From Methylotetracoccus sp. (lineage in GTDB: Bacteria > Pseudomonadota > Gammaproteobacteria > Methylococcales > Methylococcaceae): 5,334 nt of DNA. Shown here one piece after another: positions 1-5,334 of this stretch; within the stretch, counting starts at the first letter, position 1; the number at the start of each line of letters is the position of its first letter. The stretch lies in assembly GCA_025458755.1 (NCBI GenBank), contig JALORT010000214.1:1-5334 (forward strand). Reading direction: 5' to 3'. Both the position numbers and the translations under genes were made by a program. Under the pieces are notes generated by a model. That model did not search any database. It was not told where the DNA came from and saw only the letters and a program-made list of their open reading frames with translations.

Positions 1-10
1 CTATTGTCTA

Positions 11-130
11 TGAGTCTATGAGTTTATGAGTCTGTGAGTTTATGAGTCTGTGAGTTTGTGAGTCTGTGAGTTTGTGAGTTTGTGAGTTTGTGAGTTTGTG
101 AGTCTATAAGTCTGTGAGTCTGTGAGTCGA
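11..130. repeat. Tandem array of 8-bp units, consensus TGAGTYTR
   Basis: Fifteen consecutive octamers fill this stretch without interruption. Most read TGAGTCTG, TGAGTTTG, TGAGTTTA or TGAGTCTA. One unit (107-114) begins TAAG, and the last (123-130) is degenerate, ending CGA. The first eight units alternate C and T at position 6, giving a 16-bp higher-order period. Units 8 to 11 (67-98) are four identical TGAGTTTG copies, as expected from later slippage. It is non-coding on the plus strand: each regular unit carries TGA, and an 8-bp period moves through all three frames. On the minus strand the CTA and TTA units supply TAG and TAA. There are no spacers, so it is not a CRISPR array. The left end lies close to the window edge, so the array may be longer. 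Confidence 0.95.
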
Positions 131-159
131 TTTACACAATAGGATCATTCAAATGTCAA
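131..159 (-). promoter_or_regulatory. Putative sigma70-type promoter reading leftward
   Basis: On the minus strand a perfect -35 hexamer TTGACA (plus coordinates 154-159) is followed after exactly 17 bp by TGTAAA (131-136), which matches four of six bases of the -10 consensus. The local sequence is AT-rich. A transcript would start near position 124, inside the octamer array, and run out of the left edge. The array would then form the leader of whatever gene lies to the left. No gene driven by it is visible in the window. This is a sequence match only. Confidence 0.42.
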
Positions 160-240
160 GAGAAGTGTGAAGAGTAAAACTCCCTTGCTGGAAAGCAGGT
201 TGCAATGGTCGCCTACCACGCGGACGACTTTTGCCATTCA

Positions 241-561
241 CTAAGGTCGCCCGAATTCGACGCTGTCGATCCTGGCCTGTCCGTCTTCCACGGTAAATGA
301 TTTATTGAAAATGGCCTCCGAATACACATTGCCTCCCAGGACGACATAGACGAACGGCCATTCATCGTGGTCTTCCAGCTCGATCGGGTCCACCTGACCC
401 CAGTCAAGCGGAATCATGCGTTCGAACTGCTCGCGTAACGCCGCCACGTCCAAGTACGCTCGAAGCTGTCGGCTGCACATCGTGTGGGCGGCGAAGTAGT
501 CTCCGCGCGCGAGCGTGCGGGCAAAATTCAAAGCCAAAGTCTTCTGGGTCGGATCGAACAT
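241..561 (-). CDS. Small NTF2/SnoaL-like fold protein, function unknown
   Basis: This encodes a 106-residue soluble protein with no signal peptide or membrane segment. The first 45 residues suggest two or three amphipathic helices (ALNFARTLARGDYFAAHTMC, then LRAYLDVAALREQFERM). The 'F...L..GDY..A' pattern is typical of NTF2-like/SnoaL/DUF3887-type alpha-beta barrel proteins, where a helical hairpin precedes a curved sheet. The second half (DEWPFVYVVLGG, then EAIFNKSFTVEDGQARIDSVEFGRP) reads as beta strands ending in the 'I.S.E.GRP' style I associate with small members of that fold. The fold supports many roles (isomerases, immunity proteins, ligand binding), and no catalytic residues can be assigned. 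The ATG at 559-561 is chosen because CTGGAG lies 8 nt upstream. The gene is divergent from the large defence-like gene and separated from it by about 310 bp, so it is probably not part of that system. Confidence 0.72.
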   Translation of the reverse strand: MFDPTQKTLALNFARTLARGDYFAAHTMCSRQLRAYLDVAALREQFERMIPLDWGQVDPIELEDHDEWPFVYVVLGGNVYSEAIFNKSFTVEDGQARIDSVEFGRP

Positions 562-786
562 GTCTCAATCTCCAGCCTGACGGCGAGGACCGCGCAGGCA
601 TTCAGTCACCAAAAAATGGATGGAACACACTGTTTCAGATTAGGATCTTGGCGACGATTCACGCGGACTGCTCGAAACGCCCGTTGATCTCAATCAGCCC
701 GTGCCGGATTCTGAACAGGTTGTTGGTAACCCGGCGTGGATCGGATTACCATCTCCCGGTCTTCCCGCGCTGCTTACCGAACGCTC
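562..786. other. Intergenic stretch with no convincing gene
   Basis: This lies between the divergent NTF2-like gene and the short MBL-like fragment. Open frames exist on the plus strand, but they lack a ribosome binding site and their translations (rich in Pro, Arg, Ser and Thr) do not look like folded protein. I found no tRNA-like cloverleaf and no strong terminator. It should hold the promoters for both directions, but no hexamer pair with good spacing stands out on either strand. Confidence 0.5.
570..575 (-). promoter_or_regulatory. Ribosome binding site of the NTF2-like gene
   Basis: Reading on the minus strand, CTGGAG sits 8 nt before the ATG at 559-561. It contains the GGAG core of a good Shine-Dalgarno sequence. 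It supports this start and argues that the small gene is translated. Confidence 0.6.
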
Positions 787-876
787 ATGGTTGACCCATT
801 GTGCTACGAACCCGGCATTTATACCTTCGATGCCGGCTACCGCCGCCCGTCCTCGGGAACCAAACACAGCACATGA
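787..876 (+). pseudogene. Possible N-terminal remnant of an MBL-fold metallo-hydrolase
   Basis: From the ATG at 787 the frame reads MVDPLCYEPGIYTFDAGYRR and then PSSGTKHST before stopping at 874-876. The segment 'DPL.YE.GIYTFDAGYRRP' resembles the start of metallo-beta-lactamase-fold hydrolases, which commonly open with 'GHGIY.IDTGY.RPG...' followed by a strand such as LIVE. Here the resemblance ends after RRP (about position 849) and no metal-binding HxHxDH motif follows. The rest of the gene is not seen downstream of the large gene in this window. The stop TGA overlaps the ATG of the next gene as ATGA. It may be a host gene truncated when the defence gene arrived, a short leader peptide coupled to it, or a chance match. 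There is no clear ribosome binding site before 787. The family assignment is from memory of the motif on a very short match. Confidence 0.33.
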
Positions 877-3800
877 CGCAGCATTCAATCTTCGACGTAT
901 CATCAGATCAGATCGCGGCTCTGGACGATGAGGGGCTGCGCCGCCTGATTGCCCGACTGTGTGAGGCGGATCTCAGGCGCCGCAGGCTTCCTGTAACCGC
1001 TGTCCTGTACGGCGGCAGCCAGATTGCTCCCGATGGCGGAATTGACGTTCGTGTAGAGCTTCCAGCCGACACAGAGATCTCTGGCCCCATTCCTCGGCCC
1101 ATCACCGGTTTTCAGGCCAAGGCTGAGGTCATGCCGCAAAGTGCCATTGAAGAGGAGATGCGCCCGAAGGAAAAGAAGGGGCGTCGGAAGACATCTGATC
1201 GGGGCCCCTTAAGACCCAGCATCGCTCAGCTGGCCGCTGATAAAGGCGGCTACATCATCGTCAGCTCAAAGGACTCGACAACCGATTCGATGCTTGGCGA
1301 GCGGCGCGAGGCAATGTCCCGTGCAGTCGCCGACCTCGACCATCGCGAGGCATTGCACCTGGATTTCTATGACCGCCAGCGCATGGCGACCTGGGTCCGC
1401 GACTACCCGGGCGAGATTCTCTGGCTCAGGGCTCGAATCGGCCAACCGCTTTCGGGTTGGCGGCCGTTCGGAAACTGGATCCGTGTGCCTGATGGCGTCG
1501 ACAGGAAGTACCTCAGCGACGACACCCCACGGCTCCGCGACTTGAGACGTCCGCAGGATGAACCCCTTGCGATCAGTGACGGCATCGCGCGCCTGAGATC
1601 CGTGCTTGCAGCGCCAGGGGGAATCATCCGACTCACCGGACTCTCGGGTACCGGCAAGACGCGCCTCGTGGAGGCTCTGTTCGATCCGACCATTGGCGAA
1701 TGTCCTCTGGATTGTTCTTGGGCTGTCTATGCGGATATCGGCCACGAGACCCCGCAGCCGAGCGTCGGTCAACTCGCTGAGCAACTGACTGCTGAGGGCA
1801 AGCGAGCCGTGATCGTGCTCGACAATTGTCCGCGCGAGACCCACGACGCCATCGCATCCGCATGCAGATCGAGGAACGGCTCACTCAGCCTGATCACGGT
1901 GGACCTGGATATCTGCGACGAGAAGCCCGAAGACACCGATGTCTTCCGCTTGCTGAACGCATCAGAAACCGTCATGGAAGCCCTGCTGGAGCGCCGTTTC
2001 CCCGTCCTGTCTCGAGTGGTGTGCCGGCGCATCGCACAGTTCTCGGAAGGTAATGCCCGCGTTGCACTCCTCATCGCCGGGGTATTGAAGGACGAAGCGC
2101 CAGGCGCCAATTTGGCCGATCTGGGAGATGAAGCGCTTTTCAAGCGCCTGTTCCAACAGAGGAAAGAGGAAAACGACGCGCTACTGCGTGCTGCTGAGAC
2201 ACTTGCACTGGTCTACTCCTTCGACGGTGAGGCGAGCCAGGGCAACTCGGCGGAGCTTCCCTTGCTTGCAGAGATTAGTGGACTCGAGATACCCGCGCTT
2301 TTCCGGGCGGTGGGCGAGCTGAGTCGCCGCGACATCATTCAATTCCGCGGACGATGGCGAGCGATACTCCCCCAGCCCCTCGCCAACTGGCTGGCCAAAC
2401 GGGCGCTCGCCAACCTGGCGGCGCCCGTAGTCGCTGACGCATTCTGGGATCACCCGCGGCTCCTCAAGTCACTCGCCCATCGGCTCAGCTACCTGCACGA
2501 TTCACCCGAGGCGCGGCGGATCGCCGACGCATGGCTTAAGCCGGGTGGACCGCTTTCTGACTTGGGCAGCATCGCCCAGAGTTGGGACTATTTGCGGATG
2601 GATCTGGTGGCCTATCTCGCGTCGTTGGCGCCGGCAGCCGTGCTCGACCTGATCGAGCGTTTCGCAACAGGTTGCGAGCCAGAGAAGCTAAAATCCAGGG
2701 CGCTTCCCCATCGTCAACGGCTAATGACGCTCCTGCGGAAGCTGGCTTGGTTTCCCGAGTACTTCCCACGGGTGGTTCTGACCCTGGCGCGCTTCATTCA
2801 GGCAGAACTGACCGCAGACACCCAAACCCAAGAAACCAGGTATCTGGAAGAGCTGTTTTGGCCCGTGCTTTCGGGGACCGGGGCCGGACCGCAGGTGCGG
2901 ATCGCAGTGCTCGAAGAACTCCTGTCGGCTCCGGACCCAGCGGCTCGGGATACCGGCATCGTCGCGCTTCGCGGCATGCTGCGGGCCGCCCCTTTCACCA
3001 GCTCCCACGATTTCTCATTCGGGGGTCACCCGGTCGATTACGGTTGGCGTCCCAAGACCCGTGCCGACTGCGAGGAATGGTTCGGCGGCGCCCTGGCCAT
3101 TGCTCGGCGGCTGGCACTGTCGAATTCTCCCCACAGGATGTCAGTGCGCTTGCTGCTGGCCCATTATTTCAGGGGGCTTTGGTTGGAGGGTTTTGTTCTC
3201 GATCAATTGGAACAAACAGCGTCGGACATCGGCGCAGAAGAGCATTGGCCGGAAGGCTGGCTTGCGGTTCGCAAAACGCTTGCCCTTGATGCCAAGCGCA
3301 TGGAAGCGAGCCTCGTCCTCCGGCTGAAGGGACTGAAAGAGCGCTTGGCTCCCCACAGCGTCGAGGAACGCACATACAGTTATGTGCTGGTTCCTGCCCA
3401 TGAGATTACCAATCTTGCGTACTGGGAGGCCGATAGCTCGGAGGGCGAAGCGGGGGAGGTCATCAACCCCGTGGACGGTGCGCGATCCGTACCAGATCGC
3501 CATCAAGCCATATACAAGGCGGTTGTGGAGGAGGCTCGTGAGCTGGGTCGTCACTGCGCGCGAGACCCGGCACCGTTCGCACATCTCTGGACCGAGCTTC
3601 TCGGTCCGAATGGGCACCAGGCCTATTGGTTCGGACAGGGTTTTGCCCAGGCCACGACGGACATCGCCGCATCCTGGGCGGGCTTGCACGAGCGTTTCAG
3701 GGGCTGTGACCCGATTAAACGCAACGCTTCCTTGCTCGGTGGGTTTCTGGAGGGTGCCGCCGCCACGCACCGGGCGTTGGTCGAAGGGTTTCTGGACGAT

Positions 3801-4790
3801 GCCATACGCGACCCTGATCTTGGTTCGGTAGTCCCCTACCTGCAAATAGCGGCAGGACTCGATCAGGCCGGGGTCGGGCGGCTGCTGGCCTCGCTTGAAG
3901 TGGGCCTGGCGCCGCCCCGTCTGTACCGGAATCTTTTCGGCCGAACCACCGACACCATCCCACCCGCCGAGCTGAGCCGCCTGCTGCTCGTCCTTTCCCG
4001 ACGGCCCGAGGGCTACCAGGTCGCGGTAAATATCCTGCGGACGCAGTTCGGCGATCCCCAAGGGAATCGAGGGCCGTGGGATCCAGGCTTGTTAGATTGC
4101 GGGCGTCAACTGCTCCTGAACATTCCCTTGGCGAATGTGGAGCAAAACGTTGCCTATGACCTTGGAGTGATCGCAAGGATGTGCCTGGTCGGCGCCGACA
4201 CGGTTGCGGATGCGCAAACGCTCTGCGAACGCATCCGGGATGCAGCCAGAGACTGGCGCGCCCCCTGGAACGAACTTGATGATTTGGTAAAGGCTCTGCT
4301 GGAATTGCACCCCCATGTCGCATTGAGCTGTTGGCTCGGTGGCGGCACTGAGGATTGGACGAACATCACCCGCCAGTTTCTTTCCATCACTAGCTGCAAT
4401 CCGCTCGGAGCGGTACCGACGTCGACCTTACTGAACTGGGCAAACCAGGCGCCTGGAATCCGCTACCCGCGACTTGCGGCAGCGATCTCCCCGTTCGATA
4501 AGGAAGAAGAAGACGGAGCCGTTGCTTGGAGCGAGGCCGCCTTGGCTTTTCTCAGCACAGCCCCTGATCGGGAGGCCGTATTTCGAGTCCTCGTGATCAC
4601 GCATTTCCAGACCGTATGGCCGGATTCCCGTGCGGACCTTCTTGAGCAGCAACGCTTGCTCATCCGCCAGTTCCAGGATGATCGGGATTCCGCGGTCAGC
4701 CGAGCGGCCCAAGATCTGGACATCCAGCTTCAGAAGAAAATTGCGTCTGAGCGCACTCGCGAGAGGGATCGGGATGAACGTTTCGAGTAG
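873..4790 (+). CDS. Mrr-like nuclease / STAND NTPase, candidate Avs-like anti-phage effector
   Basis: The product is a 1305-aa single-chain protein, probably cytoplasmic. Residues about 15-190 look like an Mrr-type PD-(D/E)xK endonuclease: an N-terminal helix with E31, DGGID with D58, then GFQAKAE with Q81 and K83 (the QxK variant used by Mrr), a helix, and the GGYIIVSS strand at 125-132, like the ITTS strand of Mrr. Residues about 225-440 form a P-loop NTPase with Walker A GLSGTGKT (256-263, K262), Walker B VIVLDN (313-318, D317) and EGNARVAL (392-399), which occupies the place of the GNP/GxP motif of STAND proteins. Residues about 445-510 fit a winged helix. Residues about 510-1305 are mainly helical with no motif I can name, and end in a charged tail. 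By analogy with Avs, bNACHT and related STAND proteins, ligand sensing by the C-terminus would trigger oligomerisation and DNA cleavage; this is inference. The start at 873 is preferred over 801 because the 24 extra residues are Arg/Pro-rich and match no domain. The Shine-Dalgarno sequence is weak (GGGA about 13 nt upstream), so ATGA coupling to the preceding frame may help translation. No partner gene is adjacent. I recall similar long unnamed 'ATP-binding' proteins in proteobacteria but cannot assign a named defence type. Confidence 0.85.
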   Translation: MTQHSIFDVSSDQIAALDDEGLRRLIARLCEADLRRRRLPVTAVLYGGSQIAPDGGIDVRVELPADTEISGPIPRPITGFQAKAEVMPQSAIEEEMRPKEKKGRRKTSDRGPLRPSIAQLAADKGGYIIVSSKDSTTDSMLGERREAMSRAVADLDHREALHLDFYDRQRMATWVRDYPGEILWLRARIGQPLSGWRPFGNWIRVPDGVDRKYLSDDTPRLRDLRRPQDEPLAISDGIARLRSVLAAPGGIIRLTGLSGTGKTRLVEALFDPTIGECPLDCSWAVYADIGHETPQPSVGQLAEQLTAEGKRAVIVLDNCPRETHDAIASACRSRNGSLSLITVDLDICDEKPEDTDVFRLLNASETVMEALLERRFPVLSRVVCRRIAQFSEGNARVALLIAGVLKDEAPGANLADLGDEALFKRLFQQRKEENDALLRAAETLALVYSFDGEASQGNSAELPLLAEISGLEIPALFRAVGELSRRDIIQFRGRWRAILPQPLANWLAKRALANLAAPVVADAFWDHPRLLKSLAHRLSYLHDSPEARRIADAWLKPGGPLSDLGSIAQSWDYLRMDLVAYLASLAPAAVLDLIERFATGCEPEKLKSRALPHRQRLMTLLRKLAWFPEYFPRVVLTLARFIQAELTADTQTQETRYLEELFWPVLSGTGAGPQVRIAVLEELLSAPDPAARDTGIVALRGMLRAAPFTSSHDFSFGGHPVDYGWRPKTRADCEEWFGGALAIARRLALSNSPHRMSVRLLLAHYFRGLWLEGFVLDQLEQTASDIGAEEHWPEGWLAVRKTLALDAKRMEASLVLRLKGLKERLAPHSVEERTYSYVLVPAHEITNLAYWEADSSEGEAGEVINPVDGARSVPDRHQAIYKAVVEEARELGRHCARDPAPFAHLWTELLGPNGHQAYWFGQGFAQATTDIAASWAGLHERFRGCDPIKRNASLLGGFLEGAAATHRALVEGFLDDAIRDPDLGSVVPYLQIAAGLDQAGVGRLLASLEVGLAPPRLYRNLFGRTTDTIPPAELSRLLLVLSRRPEGYQVAVNILRTQFGDPQGNRGPWDPGLLDCGRQLLLNIPLANVEQNVAYDLGVIARMCLVGADTVADAQTLCERIRDAARDWRAPWNELDDLVKALLELHPHVALSCWLGGGTEDWTNITRQFLSITSCNPLGAVPTSTLLNWANQAPGIRYPRLAAAISPFDKEEEDGAVAWSEAALAFLSTAPDREAVFRVLVITHFQTVWPDSRADLLEQQRLLIRQFQDDRDSAVSRAAQDLDIQLQKKIASERTRERDRDERFE

Positions 4791-4805
4791 GTCGGCCAAG
4801 CCTTA

Positions 4806-4881
4806 CATAGAAGGATCCGCACCGGCTAGGCGCAGGCTCATCTCATAGAAGGATCCGCACCGGCTAGGCGCAGGCTCATCT
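4806..4881. repeat. Perfect tandem duplication of a 38-bp unit
   Basis: Two abutting identical copies, 4806-4843 and 4844-4881, each begin CATAGAAGGATCC and end GGCTCATCT. No base differs, so the duplication is recent or maintained. It starts 15 bp after the stop codon of the large gene. I do not see another copy in the window, and the unit has no strong internal dyad beyond the GGATCC palindrome. It could be an insertion or recombination scar, part of a longer intergenic repeat family, or a binding site. Nothing here decides between these. Confidence 0.95.
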
Positions 4882-4920
4882 GCCCAGTGAGTCCGGCAAT
4901 TTTGAAAACTGATCGTTGGT

Positions 4921-4934
4921 GAGGTTGACACCTC
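4921..4934. terminator. Short hairpin, weak terminator candidate
   Basis: GAGGT (4921-4925) pairs with ACCTC (4930-4934) around a 4-nt TGAC loop. On the plus strand it is followed by only three T residues. It lies about 130 bp past the stop of the large plus-strand gene and about 50 bp past the stop of the minus-strand gene that ends at 4983. The stem is short and the T-tract minimal, so it would be a weak intrinsic terminator at best. Confidence 0.22.
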
Positions 4935-4982
4935 TTTGGGTGAGTGGCGTGGCGGCCGCCGCCGTATCGGATTTAGCCCCGG

Positions 4983-5334
4983 TTACCGCGCCCCGTCCGA
5001 AGTACGGGACGCCAGCCGGTTGGCTCGCTCACTGGGCCAGGTGTCCAGCACCGCGCGCAGTTCCCGCAGCACTGTGACCAGCGGTCGTTCCCGCTCCGAC
5101 TCCGGCACGTCGGCGGTGGTCACCCGCAGCCGGTCGGGCGTTCCAGCCTCCCGAACCAGTTCCAGTATTGCCCGCCGCTGGCGAGCCGTCCCCCGGTCGC
5201 GGCTGGCGGGATCGCGCTGTTGCACGGTTTCATACACGGCCAGGGTCAGGTCGCATGACTCGCCCTCATCCTGATCATAACAGGCCAGCAGCGCATTCAG
5301 GCCGTGGCCGGTTTGGGCGTCCATCCCCAGCCAG
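4983..5334 (-). CDS. Unrecognised protein, C-terminal part only (5' end outside window)
   Basis: The minus-strand frame is open from the right edge to a TAA at 4983-4985, giving about 116 visible residues. The ATG at 5322-5324 has no correctly spaced Shine-Dalgarno sequence (GGGG directly abuts it), and the frame stays open past it (W-L-G), so the gene probably starts further right. The visible part has a helical segment GLNALLACYDQDEGESCDLT, then a charged stretch rich in Arg, Glu and Asp, and a probable C-terminal helix (VTVLRELRAVLDTW). I see no catalytic motif, membrane segment or signal peptide. It runs convergently with the large gene, so the two are not co-transcribed. I do not recognise the family. 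Confidence 0.62.
   Translation of the reverse strand, partial: WLGMDAQTGHGLNALLACYDQDEGESCDLTLAVYETVQQRDPASRDRGTARQRRAILELVREAGTPDRLRVTTADVPESERERPLVTVLRELRAVLDTWPSERANRLASRTSDGAR

Noticed and set aside
11..130. CRISPR array
   Set aside because: The units are 8 bp, contiguous and without spacers, so this is a simple tandem repeat.
208..232. Hairpin GTCGCC/GACGAC followed by TTTT, as a plus-strand terminator
   Set aside because: The stem has a C-A mismatch on the plus strand and a 9-nt loop. No plus-strand gene ends nearby, and for the minus-strand gene the T-tract is on the wrong side.
791..825. TTGACC followed by TTTATA as a promoter for the large gene
   Set aside because: The spacing between TTGACC (791-796) and TTTATA (818-823) is 21 bp, too long for a typical sigma70 promoter, and no better -10 lies at 16-18 bp.
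801..872. Upstream ATG at 801 as the start of the large gene, adding 24 residues
   Set aside because: The extension is Arg/Pro-rich with no domain character and lacks a ribosome binding site. The ATG at 873 begins just before the recognisable N-terminal helix and forms an ATGA overlap.
701..931. Plus-strand open frame of 76 codons ahead of the large gene
   Set aside because: It overlaps the start of the large gene in another frame, has no ribosome binding site, and its Pro/Ala/Arg-rich sequence does not resemble a folded protein.
3141..4061. Long minus-strand open frame (306 codons) inside the large gene, with others at 3715-4323 and 1266-1844 and a plus-strand one at 2582-3289
   Set aside because: These lie wholly within the well-supported 1305-aa gene. 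They have Arg/Pro/Gly-rich translations without domain motifs and are the expected by-product of GC-rich third positions.
4951..4960. Perfect 10-bp palindrome GGCGGCCGCC as an operator
   Set aside because: It is a short GC-only palindrome in a GC-rich stretch, not at a promoter. Chance is a sufficient explanation.

Overview
The window looks like accessory DNA from a GC-rich proteobacterium. Codon choice in the large gene strongly favours G/C at third positions, while the left edge holds a much more AT-rich octamer repeat array. The taxon cannot be fixed from this sequence. The array style would fit a gammaproteobacterium such as a purple sulfur bacterium, but that is only a weak guess.

Layout from left to right. 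Positions 11-130 are fifteen tandem 8-bp units of consensus TGAGTYTR. Just beside them (131-159) is a good sigma70-type promoter on the minus strand, which would transcribe through the array and out of the window. Positions 241-561 (minus) encode a 106-aa protein that looks like a small NTF2/SnoaL-fold protein, with its own Shine-Dalgarno sequence. Positions 562-786 hold no convincing gene. Positions 787-876 (+) form a short open frame resembling the first two dozen residues of an MBL-fold hydrolase. It then breaks and ends in an ATGA stop/start overlap with the next gene.

The centrepiece is 873-4790 (+), a single 1305-aa gene filling about three quarters of the window. Its N-terminus has the signature of an Mrr-like PD-(D/E)xK nuclease (DGGID, then QAK, then a GGYIIVSS strand). 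A STAND/AAA-type P-loop NTPase follows (Walker A GLSGTGKT, Walker B VIVLDN, a later EGNAR motif), then a probable winged helix and about 800 residues of mostly helical sequence. The nuclease-switch-sensor order is that of Avs-like and other STAND anti-phage proteins. I read it as a candidate stand-alone defence effector whose trigger is unknown.

After this gene come a perfect 38-bp tandem duplication (4806-4881), a short hairpin (4921-4934), and the 3' end of an unrecognised minus-strand gene (4983-5334) that runs off the window. A truncated gene at the left edge of the large gene and a direct repeat at its right edge are compatible with acquisition of the defence gene as cargo. No integrase, transposase or terminal inverted repeats are visible. 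The two flanking minus-strand genes show no sign of being operon partners of the defence gene.
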